Origin: WTFY01 sp965205685
GTDB taxonomy: Bacteria; Pseudomonadota; Gammaproteobacteria; UBA4575
Direction: 5' to 3'
DNA length: 64,000 nt
Assembly (NCBI GenBank): GCA_965205685.1
Contig: OZ242174.1
Location: 1,178,001-1,242,000 of the forward strand
Under the pieces are notes generated by a model. The model did not search any database. It was not told the origin of the DNA and saw nothing but the letters and a program-made list of their open reading frames with translations. This document shows positions 42,123 to 51,701 of the stretch, piece by piece (the stretch's first letter is position 1; each line of letters starts with the position of its first letter). Both the position numbers and the translations under genes were made by a program.

Positions 42123-43286
42123 ATGAACGGCAGCCAACGCATGCGGGCTGTACAAAGCCCGGTGATCCCCCTGATAGGCGCGCTTGCGCAAAAGCACCAG
42201 GGTACGATCTCGTTTGGGCAGGGGATTGCATTTTACGGGCCGCCGCCCGAAGTGTTTCGCAGGGTCCAGCAATGTCTGGAGAATCCTGTCATCAACCGTT
42301 ACGGACCGGTTGAAGGGATACCGGAACTTCAGCAGGCGCTGAAAAAGAAACTCCACACCTCAAACTGTATCCAGATTGGCGAGGACAATGCCATCGTGGT
42401 CACGGCCGGTTCCAACATGGCGTTCAACACGGCCATCCTGGCCATATGTGACCCGGGTGACGAGGTGATCATCCCCCTGCCCTACTATTTCAATCACGAA
42501 ATGTCGCTGGTGATGGAGCGCTGCAAACCAGTCACCGTTTCAACGGGCGAGAATTACCATGTGAGACTCGAAGGCATCGAGGCGGCCATCACAGACAAGA
42601 CCAGGGCCATCGCAACCATCAGCCCGAACAACCCCAGCGGAGCCGTGTACACACGCGAGGAACTGGCTGGTGTTAACGAGCTGTGCCAAAAACATCACCT
42701 TTACCATATCAGCGATGAAGCCTACGAGGATTTCTGTTATGACAGGCACCGGCATCATTCGGCGGCTTCAAACCCTGAAAGCCGTGCCCATACGATCTCC
42801 CTGTTCTCGTTCTCCAAGGGATACGGGCTGGCTGGCTGGCGGGTCGGCTACATGGTCATTCCGAATACGCTGCTGGATGCCGTGAAAAAGATTCAGGATA
42901 CTATCCTGATCTCCCCACCCATGGTCTCCCAGCATGCAGCGCTCGGTGCGCTGGAGGCAGGCCAGGAGTTCATCAAGTCAAAAAGCGAGCACATGGCACA
43001 AAAACGCGACCTGATGCTGGACGGGCTTGCGGGTATCACCTGTCTGAAAAATGTGCCGGTATCGGAAGGGGCCTTTTACGTGATGCTCGAGCTTGACAGT
43101 TCGGCGAAGGATATGGAACTGGTACAGTCACTGATTACGGAATACGGGGTTGCGACCCTGCCGGGCTCGGCCTTCGGGCTGCACGAGGGCTGCCATCTCA
43201 GGCTTTCGTTCGGAGCCCTCTCGGATGATGAGATTCGCACCGGTCTCGAACGGCTCAAGAAAGGCTTGGACGCAATTTCCGGCTAG
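42123..43286 (+). CDS. Class I/II PLP-dependent aminotransferase
   Basis: The 387-residue fold-type I enzyme has the substrate region ISFGQGIAFYGPPPEV and GSNMAFNTAILAI, the PLP-contacting SPNNPSGAVYTREEL and ISDEAYEDF, and the Schiff-base lysine in SFSKGYGLAGWRVGY. It belongs to the aspartate/aromatic aminotransferase group; the amino donor and acceptor are not fixed. The ATG is four bases after the VWA gene stop, so they are co-transcribed. It ends four bases inside the convergent SnoaL-like gene. Confidence 0.85.
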   Translation: MNGSQRMRAVQSPVIPLIGALAQKHQGTISFGQGIAFYGPPPEVFRRVQQCLENPVINRYGPVEGIPELQQALKKKLHTSNCIQIGEDNAIVVTAGSNMAFNTAILAICDPGDEVIIPLPYYFNHEMSLVMERCKPVTVSTGENYHVRLEGIEAAITDKTRAIATISPNNPSGAVYTREELAGVNELCQKHHLYHISDEAYEDFCYDRHRHHSAASNPESRAHTISLFSFSKGYGLAGWRVGYMVIPNTLLDAVKKIQDTILISPPMVSQHAALGALEAGQEFIKSKSEHMAQKRDLMLDGLAGITCLKNVPVSEGAFYVMLELDSSAKDMELVQSLITEYGVATLPGSAFGLHEGCHLRLSFGALSDDEIRTGLERLKKGLDAISG

Positions 43287-43663
43287 GGCCCGGGATCACC
43301 CGGAATCAATGAAGAGTGGTGTGCCAGTATTTTGAAATCGGCATCCTTCTCACGCCCTATGGCAAACGTGAAACGCGCCGGCAGGATAACAAGCTTGTTG
43401 TCTGTGTAGCTGAACTCATAGGCACCGGAATACAGGTGAAAGCCGTCGTAAACCCGGGGGTACACTGCGCCCCAATCGACCCGCAAATTGTCTTTCTCAA
43501 ACAGCTTTTCGAAGTATTCCCCGATCAATTTGGAACTGTCCCGGATAATGTTCGAGAACGTGCCCCACAGTATTGCCTCATCTGAATAAAGACGAATGAT
43601 ATTTTCCAGGTCACCTTGATTGAGAAACCGTTGCCAGTCGTCTAAAACCTGATCTGCTTTCAT
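43283..43663 (-). CDS. SnoaL-like / CaMKII-association-type small protein
   Basis: From the ATG at 43663, after a GAAAG site, the product is 126 residues. The cone-shaped alpha+beta fold is suggested by the N-terminal helix LDDWQRFLNQGDLENIIRLYSDEAILWGT, then GEYFEKLFEKDNLRVDW and the beta strands ending in LAHHSS. Such NTF2-like proteins are enzymes or ligand binders of very diverse kinds; function unknown. The in-frame extension up to 43936 lies in non-coding-looking DNA and is not supported. Confidence 0.65.
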   Translation of the reverse strand: MKADQVLDDWQRFLNQGDLENIIRLYSDEAILWGTFSNIIRDSSKLIGEYFEKLFEKDNLRVDWGAVYPRVYDGFHLYSGAYEFSYTDNKLVILPARFTFAIGREKDADFKILAHHSSLIPGDPGP

Positions 43664-43928
43664 TGCACTTTCTTTTCGTGAAAAACCGCATCGGTGTTGC
43701 ACAGACAGGAATCTTAACCGCTGTGCATGGTGTCGGCTGCGGGCAGGATACCTGCTTGTGCTGTAAATTTCATGGACACTGTGGGTATCCATTGAAATTT
43801 CGTGTTTCTCCATGCGATACGATTTACCTATATACTTGGCCTGTGCCCGTGAAAAACAGGGCTTTCCGGGAGCAAACCCGAAAGCTACCGATTGATATAA
43901 AGGACACTCAACTTTCCTGATCGAACCC

Positions 43929-45989
43929 ATGTACATGCCCCGTCAACTGTCTCTTGTGCTTGTCCTGGCTGCCATGCTGGCCAGTGCGCCCTGTTTTGGT
44001 GCCAGTGCGCAGATCGTTCCGCTGGATCAGCATGAACGGGCCACCCGGCTGATCACGCATTTCCTGGACAAGTACCACTACAAGGACTTCAGCATCGATG
44101 ATCTCCTGTCCGGACAAATCCTGGATGCCTACGTTGGCGCACTCGACCCGAATCGCAGCTACTTCCACCAAGAGGACATCGAGAGCTTCGAAGCGTTCAG
44201 ATTCGGTATGGATGAGGCATTGAATCATCGAAAACTCGATGCGCCATTTACAATGTTTCGCCTGTACCAGAACCGGGTCCATGAGCGGGTTACCTATGCA
44301 CTGGACCTTATCGACCAGGAATTTGATTTCGATGTGCACGAGGAATTTCTTGTTGACCGCACGGATTCGGACTGGGCCCAGGGTGTCGAGGGTCTGAACG
44401 AGATCTGGAGAAAGCGTGTCAAAAATGACGTGCTCAGCCTGCGACTTGCAGGTGAGACACCGGATGAAATCAGGGAAACCCTGGGCAAGCGCTACCGCAG
44501 TATCATCCGGCGCAGCCAATTGGATGCCGAGGATGTCTACCAGCTGTTCATCAATGCGTTCATGAGCACACTCGAGCCGCATACCAAGTACCTGTCTCCC
44601 AGGACCTCCGAGAATTTCGCGATCCGTATGAGCCTTTCACTGCAGGGCATCGGTGCGCTGCTTCGTGCCGAAGGCGACTACACGCTGGTTGAAAGTATCA
44701 TTCCCGGCGGACCGGCGGACCTGAGCAACCTGCTGCATGCTTCAGACCGCATTGTCGGCATCGCACAGCAGGACGAAACCGAATTCAAGGACGTCGTGGG
44801 ATGGCGGCTCGAAGAAGTGGTCGAGCTGATTCGTGGTGCCAAAGGCACGGTGGTCAGGCTGCAAATTCTGCCAGGTGCGGAAGGCCCGTCTGCCAAGGTC
44901 AAGGAGATCCAGATCACACGCGATGAGATCACCCTGGAAGAACAAGCTGCAAAAAGCGAGATCATCGATGTCCAGGATGAGGCCAAGCATATCAAGGTCG
45001 GGGTCATCAATGTGCCGGCATTCTACATCGATTTTGCAGCCTATCAGCGTGGAGAATCCGACTACCGGAGTACCACGCGCGACGTGGAACAACTGATTTC
45101 TGAACTCAAGCAGGATAATGTCGATGCCCTGGTGCTGGATTTGCGCGGGAATGGTGGCGGGTCCCTGACCGAAGCCACGCAGTTTGCGGGACTGTTCATC
45201 GATGAAGGTCCGATCGTGCAGGTTCAGGATTCAAGCGGGGGTGTCAGAGTCCATCGTGATCGTGACCCGAAAATCTCCTACCAGGGCCCCCTGGTTGTGC
45301 TGGTGGACCGCTTCAGTGCTTCGGCCTCTGAGATTGTGGCAAGCGCGATCCAGGACTACCAGTACGGCATGGTGGTAGGCGAGACCACGTTTGGAAAGGG
45401 TACAGTTCAGCAACTGATCAACCTGAACAGCTTTGACTCGGGTGCCAAAGCCAGGCTCGGACAGTTGAAGACCACGATTGCCCAGTACTTCAGAATCAAC
45501 GGAAACAGCACGCAGCACAAAGGCGTCGTACCAGATATCGATTTTCAGACTATCTATGCGAATGAAGAGTACGGAGAGCGCGCACTCAAGAATGCCTTGC
45601 CGTGGAGTTCCATCTCCGCAATCCGCCATCCCTATGGCATGGTGGACCGGCAAGTCGTCAACACGGCGACAGAGCTGCATAAATCCCGAATCACGAATGA
45701 TGAGAAATACAAATTGCTGATGGAGATGATCCAGCTTGATTACGAGACGAGGAACAAGGACACGATCTCCTTGCTCGAATCCACCCGTAAAAAAGAGCAT
45801 GAACAGGCAGAAGCGGTGCGGGCAAACCGCGACGAACTGCTGAAAACCGGGCAAACCCTCTCTGCTGAAGGGGAAGAGGAGGAATTTGTGGATGTGCTGC
45901 TTGAAGAAACAGCGCACATTGCAGCGGACCTGGTGAAGCTCATGGAGACCCAGCACTCCAGCGCCTTTGGCGACCGAAACTTCCAGTGA
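43929..45989 (+). CDS. prc: Tail-specific protease (carboxy-terminal processing)
   Basis: The 686-residue periplasmic S41 protease has a signal peptide (cleavage near FGASA, residues 23-27) and an N-terminal Prc domain. A PDZ domain lies at about 225-315 (GIGALLRAEGDYTLVESIIPGGPA). The catalytic dyad is Ser465 in DRFSASASEI and Lys490 in TFGKGTVQ, 25 residues apart as in E. coli Prc. It trims C termini of envelope proteins such as penicillin-binding protein 3 and controls peptidoglycan hydrolases. The C-terminal DUF3340 helix is present. The stop abuts the convergent TraB-family gene. Confidence 0.92.
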   Translation: MYMPRQLSLVLVLAAMLASAPCFGASAQIVPLDQHERATRLITHFLDKYHYKDFSIDDLLSGQILDAYVGALDPNRSYFHQEDIESFEAFRFGMDEALNHRKLDAPFTMFRLYQNRVHERVTYALDLIDQEFDFDVHEEFLVDRTDSDWAQGVEGLNEIWRKRVKNDVLSLRLAGETPDEIRETLGKRYRSIIRRSQLDAEDVYQLFINAFMSTLEPHTKYLSPRTSENFAIRMSLSLQGIGALLRAEGDYTLVESIIPGGPADLSNLLHASDRIVGIAQQDETEFKDVVGWRLEEVVELIRGAKGTVVRLQILPGAEGPSAKVKEIQITRDEITLEEQAAKSEIIDVQDEAKHIKVGVINVPAFYIDFAAYQRGESDYRSTTRDVEQLISELKQDNVDALVLDLRGNGGGSLTEATQFAGLFIDEGPIVQVQDSSGGVRVHRDRDPKISYQGPLVVLVDRFSASASEIVASAIQDYQYGMVVGETTFGKGTVQQLINLNSFDSGAKARLGQLKTTIAQYFRINGNSTQHKGVVPDIDFQTIYANEEYGERALKNALPWSSISAIRHPYGMVDRQVVNTATELHKSRITNDEKYKLLMEMIQLDYETRNKDTISLLESTRKKEHEQAEAVRANRDELLKTGQTLSAEGEEEEFVDVLLEETAHIAADLVKLMETQHSSAFGDRNFQ

Positions 45990-47171
45990 TCAGAGCAGCT
46001 GCCCAAAAATCCTGAAACCTGCCACGTACGTCCCGATCGCAGAACCCAGGGTACTCAGCACGAATACCAGTAGCGTCTTGGCGACGGCGTTCTTGCGCCA
46101 GCCTGGAAAGGTCGCAGTATCCTTGCGCAGTTCCCGGAAGTCCCTGACCGTTGGTTTGCGAACGATCAGCTCGACTGCAGCCGTGACCATGCCTGCACCG
46201 ATCGTTGGGTTCAGGGATGTGATCGGTGCAGCCACAAAGGCCGTACCTACTGTCACCGGGTGAGCGCCGGCAATGGCCGCTCCCAGTGCAGACAGGCTGC
46301 CGTTAATGAGGACCCACTGCCAGACAAGTTTCCAGCCCAGCTCCGGACTTTCGCGGAAACCGAAGTAAAACCCGATCCCGATCAAGATAACGATGATCCA
46401 CGGGATGAACTTGGGCCAGGATTTTTTTGGAGGAACTTCATCCAGCCTCTGGATGAGCGCGGACGCCTCCAGGTCCTTGTCCTCCAGATATCCCGACATG
46501 CCCTTCAGGTGGCCAGCCCCCACAACGGCAAGTATGCTTTTGCCTTCGTGCACTTCAAGTGCCTGAAAGATCTTTGCCGCCATGTACTGGTCGCGCTCGT
46601 CGATTAGCGGGATGGACAGTTCCCGGGTTTGTTCTGCAAACTGCGTGAACGCGATCTCAAGGACATCCCCGCTCTTTAACTGCTCGATTTCCTCTTCCGA
46701 TACTCTCTGATGTGTGAGCGCGCCGGCAAACAACCCGGCTATCAGATAAATACGCTTCCAGAACGACATGTTCCGGTAGACGCGATTGAGCGTGATCCCG
46801 ACTTCACGGTCAATCAGCACAACCGGCAGCCCGAGTACAGAGGCTTCCTCGATCGCAGCCTTCATTTCCAGACCCAGTTCCACCCCCAACTGCTCCGCCA
46901 TTCTTTGCTGGTAGGCACCCAGGGCCAGATGCGCTGTTACAAGGTTGGCCCGACCCTGACGGATCACCGCAAATAGGTCCATTTCGGCCAGTTGTTCGGG
47001 ATGCATCAGTGATTTGCGCCGGCTCTGGCACAGCTCGATGCAGATGACGTCGAATTCCTTTGAGCGGATCATTTGGCGGACAGCTTCGGCGCTCGCCCGC
47101 GAGACGTGAGCTGTGCCCAGCAGAGTAACCCTGCTTGTGCCAACCTGCAGGGATTGTAGCGGTTCACTCAT
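45990..47171 (-). CDS. TraB/PrgY-family membrane protein
   Basis: From ATG 47171 the product has 393 residues. The N-terminal catalytic-like domain has LLGTAHVSRASAEAVRQ, ICIELCQSR and GAGHLKGM, the conserved TraB/GumN-type motifs that bear resemblance to EreA-like metalloprotease folds. The C-terminal part (about 255-390) has four or more membrane helices. Relatives in enterococci and eukaryotes reduce pheromone activity or act in membrane contact; the bacterial function is unknown. An upstream TTG is less likely as the start. Confidence 0.8.
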   Translation of the reverse strand: MSEPLQSLQVGTSRVTLLGTAHVSRASAEAVRQMIRSKEFDVICIELCQSRRKSLMHPEQLAEMDLFAVIRQGRANLVTAHLALGAYQQRMAEQLGVELGLEMKAAIEEASVLGLPVVLIDREVGITLNRVYRNMSFWKRIYLIAGLFAGALTHQRVSEEEIEQLKSGDVLEIAFTQFAEQTRELSIPLIDERDQYMAAKIFQALEVHEGKSILAVVGAGHLKGMSGYLEDKDLEASALIQRLDEVPPKKSWPKFIPWIIVILIGIGFYFGFRESPELGWKLVWQWVLINGSLSALGAAIAGAHPVTVGTAFVAAPITSLNPTIGAGMVTAAVELIVRKPTVRDFRELRKDTATFPGWRKNAVAKTLLVFVLSTLGSAIGTYVAGFRIFGQLL

Positions 47172-47234
47172 GCTTAACAAAGCTCTAAAACTGCAGGAAG
47201 TGACTTGATAGACATGTAGAATATAACAGGATAA

Positions 47235-47591
47235 CTACTTATATTCATTGTACTTCTTTGAACTTCCCTTCACCTTGTCCTCAGGGTAGCGCTGGTGGTT
47301 CAAGGCTACCTTTTGGCGGGTCGCCTCCACCAAGTTCACGTCCAGACGGTCAGCTAAGCGAAGCAGGAAAATGAATATATCAGCCATTTCAAGAGCTACC
47401 GCCGCATGCTTTTCCGGGTCCAGTTGCGCACTTTGCTCTTCTGTCATCCACTGGAAATGTTCCACCAGTTCAGCAGCCTCAACGGATAACGCCATCGAGA
47501 GGTTCTTGGGGCTGTGGAACTGCTCCCAGTCCCGTGCCTTTGCAAATTCCCGAAGCTCCTGTTTCAGCTCATCCAGGAGTTGCTCGCTCAT
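47235..47591 (-). CDS. MazG-like nucleotide pyrophosphohydrolase
   Basis: The 118-residue all-helical enzyme has the metal-binding EAAELVEHFQW near 38-48 and EMADIFIFLLRLADRLDVNL near 67-86, which coordinate magnesium in MazG/RS21-C6 proteins. It hydrolyses nucleoside triphosphates, probably damaged ones, to monophosphates. A GGAGGGAAGATTGAA site precedes the ATG. It follows moeB by 67 bases on the same strand. Confidence 0.88.
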   Translation of the reverse strand: MSEQLLDELKQELREFAKARDWEQFHSPKNLSMALSVEAAELVEHFQWMTEEQSAQLDPEKHAAVALEMADIFIFLLRLADRLDVNLVEATRQKVALNHQRYPEDKVKGSSKKYNEYK

Positions 47592-47658
47592 TTCAATCTT
47601 CCCTCCTACTGCAATCCGGATCGCCGCAGTCCACGAGGGACCGGCTGTCCACTCAACG

Positions 47659-48435
47659 TCAGTGACCTTGGGTCGCGCATGTTGAGCATTGGGGATCCTT
47701 GTTTATTTTCACGCTGTGCCATTCCATATTCAGTGCGTCTACAAGCAGTATCCTGTCCGCAAGCGTTCCTCCCGTATCCAGCAACAGCTTGATCGCCTCG
47801 GTCGCCTGGATGCACCCGATCAGCCCGGCCACCGAACCCAGGATGCCTGTCTGTGCGCAGCTTTCCTCAAGTTCTCCTTGATCGGGATACAGGCAGCCGT
47901 AGCAGGCACTGGTATCGCGCATGGGAAACACCATCACCTGACCTTCGAAGCGGATGGCAGCACCCACTACCAGGGGCGTGCGGGTGTTCACACAAGCTTC
48001 ATTGATGGCGAAGCGTGCCGCGAAATTGTCCGTTGCATCCAGCACGAGATCCGCCTTGGCAACTTCCTGCCTGAGCCCGGTTCCGGTCAATGCCGCATTG
48101 ATCGTGCGCACCGTGGTCTGCGCATTCAATGATGTCAGGGTCCGGTTGGCAGCTTCGACCTTCTCGTCACCGACATTTTCGCTGCAGTATATGATCTGTC
48201 TTTGCAGGTTGGATGCATCGACCCTGTCCGGGTCGACCAGCGTCAGGCTACCTACTCCGCTGGAGACGAGATACATGGCTGCTGGCGAGCCGATACCCCC
48301 GACTCCGAACAGCAGCACACGGGAGGCAAGCAATTTCTGCTGGCCTGCAATATCGATTTGAGGCAGCATGATCTGCCGGCTGTAGCGCAGCAGCTCCTGA
48401 TCGCTCAGCTCCGGGTTTTTGACCTCCTCGTCCAC
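47659..48435 (-). CDS. moeB: Molybdopterin-synthase adenylyltransferase / ThiF-family E1-like enzyme
   Basis: The 258-residue enzyme adenylates the C-terminal glycine of a small sulfur carrier. The nucleotide motif is LLFGVGGIGSPAAMYL near 38-53, the zinc site includes CYGCLYP and the late CSTC, and DATDNFAARFAINEAC holds the active-site region. The start is GTG 48435 with AGGGCTGCA. No rhodanese domain is attached. MoeB is favoured over ThiF because mobA and mobB lie just beyond. The gene is followed by the MazG-like gene and preceded by DUF1244 on the same strand. Confidence 0.82.
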   Translation of the reverse strand: MDEEVKNPELSDQELLRYSRQIMLPQIDIAGQQKLLASRVLLFGVGGIGSPAAMYLVSSGVGSLTLVDPDRVDASNLQRQIIYCSENVGDEKVEAANRTLTSLNAQTTVRTINAALTGTGLRQEVAKADLVLDATDNFAARFAINEACVNTRTPLVVGAAIRFEGQVMVFPMRDTSACYGCLYPDQGELEESCAQTGILGSVAGLIGCIQATEAIKLLLDTGGTLADRILLVDALNMEWHSVKINKDPQCSTCATQGH

Positions 48436-48461
48436 TGCAGCCCTAGCACAGCCATGCGGTG

Positions 48462-48779
48462 TCAGTTTTTCTCACGCCGTGCCTGGCCCTCGGCAAATGC
48501 CCTCTTCTGCTCGGCGCTCGCTTCTTTCTGGTAACGTGATTTCCACTCAGCGTAAGGCATTCCGTAGACCGTTTCCCGGGCCCGCTCGTAGTCAATCTCA
48601 ATACCTTTTTCCTGGGCTGCCGCCACGTACCATTTCGAGAGGCAATTGCGGCAAAAATCTGCCAAGTTCATCAAATCGATATTCTGCACTTCGGTTTTTC
48701 CTCGCAGGTGCTCAACCAGCCTGCGATATACGGCGGCTTCGATTTCCAGACGGTCCTGATGGCTGACCGGATCACTCAT
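48462..48779 (-). CDS. DUF1244-family protein
   Basis: The 105-residue protein has the DUF1244 core NLADFCRNCLSKWY near 40-53 and YGMPYAEWKSRYQ near 72-84. The two cysteines Cys-Arg-Asn-Cys are a possible metal or redox site. Function unknown; members are widespread in proteobacteria. A GAGGAGAATGCA site precedes the ATG, and moeB starts 26 bases after its stop. Confidence 0.85.
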   Translation of the reverse strand: MSDPVSHQDRLEIEAAVYRRLVEHLRGKTEVQNIDLMNLADFCRNCLSKWYVAAAQEKGIEIDYERARETVYGMPYAEWKSRYQKEASAEQKRAFAEGQARREKN

Positions 48780-48995
48780 TGCATTCTCCTCGGTTGTATG
48801 GATTCTGCAGGCCGTGAAAGGCAGCCCCTGTCAGTAGGGCCTGAACTTCCTTTCAGGGACCGTAGCCCTCATGCAGTGCGTCCTCGTGCCGACGCCCATC
48901 CATTGCGGAAGCCGGCCATGATGATTACGCGCTTTGGTATTATATTTGTATTTCATGACAGGTTTCATGAGATTCTTCAAGGTACAGGGTATACG

Positions 48996-49595
48996 GTGGA
49001 GTGCAAGCAGAGAATTACAGGCCTCATCCTCGCAGGCGGTCGCGCAACCCGCATGGGAGGCCAGGACAAGGGACTTGTCGAAATCAATCACCAGCCCATG
49101 ATCGCGTACGTCATCCATGCCCTTCGGCCCCAGGTTTCCGATATCCTGATCAACGCAAACCGCAACCACGGCGAATACCGGAAATTCGGATATCCGCTGG
49201 TGACCGATGAACTCGCCGGCTTCCAGGGCCCACTTGCCGGTGTGGCAGCTGCCTTGAATCAGGTCTCCACCGACTATCTCTTCACCTGCCCTTGCGATGG
49301 GCCACTGCTGCCGGCGGATGTGGTGGCTCGCCTATACCAAGCCCTGAGTAAGCAGGATGCCGAGATATGCGTAGCGCATGACGGGGACCGATTGCAGCCG
49401 GTCTGTGCACTGATTGACTGTAGGTTACGGGACAGCCTGCTCGCGTACCTTGGAGGTGAAGATCGAAAAATCGAACACTGGTACCGCAACCACAGGCTCA
49501 CCGAGGCCGATTTCAGTGACAAGAAACATTGCTTTCAAAACGCCAACAGGCCGCAGGACCTGGATGCACTGTCCCGCTACCTGAAGGGCCGGTAA
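48996..49595 (+). CDS. mobA: Molybdenum cofactor guanylyltransferase
   Basis: From the GTG at 48996, preceded by CAGGG, the protein has 199 residues, close to E. coli MobA. The nucleotide-binding signature LILAGGRATRMGGQDKGL sits at about 9-26, and CPCDGPLLPADVV is the metal/GTP region. It transfers GMP to Mo-molybdopterin to make the bis-MGD form used by DMSO-reductase-family enzymes. The mobB gene starts five bases after its stop. The ORF extends upstream to 48708 but that part overlaps DUF1244 and lacks similarity. Confidence 0.92.
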   Translation: MECKQRITGLILAGGRATRMGGQDKGLVEINHQPMIAYVIHALRPQVSDILINANRNHGEYRKFGYPLVTDELAGFQGPLAGVAAALNQVSTDYLFTCPCDGPLLPADVVARLYQALSKQDAEICVAHDGDRLQPVCALIDCRLRDSLLAYLGGEDRKIEHWYRNHRLTEADFSDKKHCFQNANRPQDLDALSRYLKGR

Positions 49596-49600
49596 CCGTC

Positions 49601-50149
49601 ATGGGTGTCATCGAATTTGCAAAACCGGTCATTGGGTTATGTGCCTACAGCGGTTCCGGTAAAACCACGTTGCTCGAGGGACTCCTGCCCATACTTTGTG
49701 CACGCAACCTGGATGTTGCGGTCATTAAGCACGCCCACCATTCCTTCGATGTCGATCATCCGGACAAGGATAGCTTCAAGATTCGCAAAGCCGGTGCCCG
49801 GCAGGTCCTGATCTCTTCACAAAAACGCTGGGCGCTCATGCGCGAGATCGCACCGGATGAGACAGAACTGTCGCTTCAGGAGGCCCTTGGGCGTATCGAT
49901 GCGAGCCGTGTCGATTTCGTAATAGTAGAAGGCTTCAAGTCCGCACCCGTTCATAAAATCGAGATTCACCGCCCGGCCCTCGGAAAACCCCTGATTGCCA
50001 CAACAGACCGCCATGTCATTGCCATTGCGACCGACCAACCTGAGAACGTGAAGGCTTCACTCCCCCTGTTAGCCCTGAATGACCCGGCTCAGATTGCGGA
50101 CTTTATCGGGCAGTTTATCGCCAACCGGACAAATAAAGCCGAAATCTGA
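49601..50149 (+). CDS. mobB: Molybdopterin-guanine dinucleotide biosynthesis adaptor
   Basis: The 182-residue GTPase has the P-loop AYSGSGKTTLLEGLL near 15-29, the family motif VIKHAHHSFDVDHPDKDSF near 42-60 and VDFVIVEGFK near 110-119. It binds GTP and assists MobA. The start at 49601 is five bases after mobA, so they are an operon. An upstream in-frame extension lies inside mobA and is rejected. Confidence 0.92.
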   Translation: MGVIEFAKPVIGLCAYSGSGKTTLLEGLLPILCARNLDVAVIKHAHHSFDVDHPDKDSFKIRKAGARQVLISSQKRWALMREIAPDETELSLQEALGRIDASRVDFVIVEGFKSAPVHKIEIHRPALGKPLIATTDRHVIAIATDQPENVKASLPLLALNDPAQIADFIGQFIANRTNKAEI

Positions 50150-50163
50150 CTCTCTCCAGGCTG

Positions 50164-50191
50164 TTATAAATGCTATAATTAGCATTTATAA
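50164..50191. promoter_or_regulatory. Perfect 12-4-12 palindrome upstream of gltA
   Basis: TTATAAATGCTA (50164-50175), TAAT, TAGCATTTATAA (50180-50191) form a perfect inverted repeat with outer partial symmetry (CTG..CAG). A TATAAT -10-like box (50174-50179) lies across its centre. It is 15 bases after mobB and about 200 bases before gltA. It could be an operator for gltA or an AT-rich terminator of mobAB; it lacks a T run, so operator is favoured. Confidence 0.55.
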
Positions 50192-50393
50192 GAACAGAAC
50201 GTTGCTTGCTGTAATAGCAAAGCGCCATAACGATATCTTGTTTGGCAAAAGGCGTTCAGACGATTGAAGCCAGTCTGTTCGTATAGTGCCGGGTCCACGC
50301 TGAATTTTCTTCAAGAAGACAGAGGCCGTTCCTGTCGCTTGCTAATGGCTTGTACATAAACACTTTTCGTATAACCACAGGAACCGATCTCTC

Positions 50394-51701
50394 ATGGCAG
50401 AGCGCACCGTTACGGTAACCGACAACACGACCGGGAAGGTTGTTGAACTGCCTGTTCTGGAGGGCACGAACGGCCCCCGTACCATCGATATTGGGAAACT
50501 GTACAAGGGCCTGGGCTATTTCACGTATGACCCTGGCTTTGTTTCCACGGCCAGTTGCGACAGCCGGATAACCTTCATCGATGGTGAACAGGGCCTGCTG
50601 CGCTACCGGGGCTATCCGATCGAACAGCTGGCTGAGCACAGTACCTTCCTGGAGGTCTGCTACCTGCTGCTGCATGGCGAACTTCCGAACAAGGATACAT
50701 TCGAGGCCTTCGAAAACCGGCTGAAAATGCATACCCTGCTCGATGAGAAAATGCGCCGTTTCTACCTGGGTTTTCACAACAACTCGCACCCGATGGCGAT
50801 GATGGTGGCCACGGTTGGCGCGATGTCCGCCTTCTACCATGACCAGATTGACGTGCATGACGCCGTCTCCAGGGAAACAGCCGCTTACCGGCTGATCGCC
50901 AAGGTGCCGACCATGGCCGCCTGGGTTTACAAATACACCGTGGGCCAGCCCTTCATCTACCCGGACAACCGTCTGGACTATGTGTCGAACTTCCTGTACA
51001 TGATGTTCGGGGTTCCTTCCATGGGCTATCGTCCGAGCCCCTCATTCGTGCGAGCCATGGACCTGATCCTTATCTTGCATGCCGACCACGAGCAAAATGC
51101 CTCCACCTCCACCGTACGACTGGCCGGCAGTTCGGGAGCCAATCCCTATGCCGCGCTATCCGCCGGCATCAGTTCATTGTGGGGTCCAGCGCATGGCGGG
51201 GCCAATGAAGCCGTCATCAACATGCTCGAGGACATCGTGCAGTCCGGCAAGGACGTCAACTACTACATCGAACGGGCCAAGGACAAGAACTCCAGGTTCC
51301 GGCTGATGGGATTCGGCCACCGGGTCTACAAAAACTACGATCCGCGCGCCAAGATCATCCGGGAAGTCTGTCACCAGCTGTTGAGCGAACTCGGCGAGGA
51401 CAACCCCAATCGACCCCTGTTTGATACCGCCATGGAACTCGAGAGCATTGCCCTGGAGGACGATTATTTCATTCAGCGCAAGCTGTACCCGAATGTGGAT
51501 TTCTACTCAGGGATTATCCTGCGCGCGATGGGGATCCCCCTGAACATGTTTACCGTGATCTTTGCCCTCGCACGTACGGTCGGCTGGATTTCGCACTGGA
51601 AAGAGCACATGAGCGACCCGCAGGCCCGCATCGGCCGCCCACGTCAGTTGTACACGGGCGAGGACCAGCGCGACTACGTGCACATCGACGAGCGCGTTTA
51701 G
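50394..51701 (+). CDS. gltA: Citrate synthase
   Basis: The 435-residue hexameric-type enzyme condenses acetyl-CoA and oxaloacetate in the cytoplasm. The family blocks include ILHADHEQNASTSTVRLAGS with the catalytic His, LWGPAHGGANEAVINML, MGFGHRVYKNYDPRA and the late DFYSGIILRAMGIP. The N-terminal zone before residue 60 is the type I beta domain. An AGGAACCG site precedes the ATG. Its last four bases overlap the convergent metX stop. The leader of 240 bases holds the 50164-50191 palindrome. Confidence 0.95.
   Translation: MAERTVTVTDNTTGKVVELPVLEGTNGPRTIDIGKLYKGLGYFTYDPGFVSTASCDSRITFIDGEQGLLRYRGYPIEQLAEHSTFLEVCYLLLHGELPNKDTFEAFENRLKMHTLLDEKMRRFYLGFHNNSHPMAMMVATVGAMSAFYHDQIDVHDAVSRETAAYRLIAKVPTMAAWVYKYTVGQPFIYPDNRLDYVSNFLYMMFGVPSMGYRPSPSFVRAMDLILILHADHEQNASTSTVRLAGSSGANPYAALSAGISSLWGPAHGGANEAVINMLEDIVQSGKDVNYYIERAKDKNSRFRLMGFGHRVYKNYDPRAKIIREVCHQLLSELGEDNPNRPLFDTAMELESIALEDDYFIQRKLYPNVDFYSGIILRAMGIPLNMFTVIFALARTVGWISHWKEHMSDPQARIGRPRQLYTGEDQRDYVHIDERV

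Noticed and set aside
48708..48995. N-terminal extension of mobA
   Set aside because: It overlaps the DUF1244 gene on the other strand and has no match to MobA, while GTG 48996 has a ribosome site and gives the normal length.
50164..50191. Palindrome as an NsrR site
   Set aside because: The half-sites have the reverse orientation of the usual NsrR consensus and the spacer differs. It is listed only as an inverted repeat.
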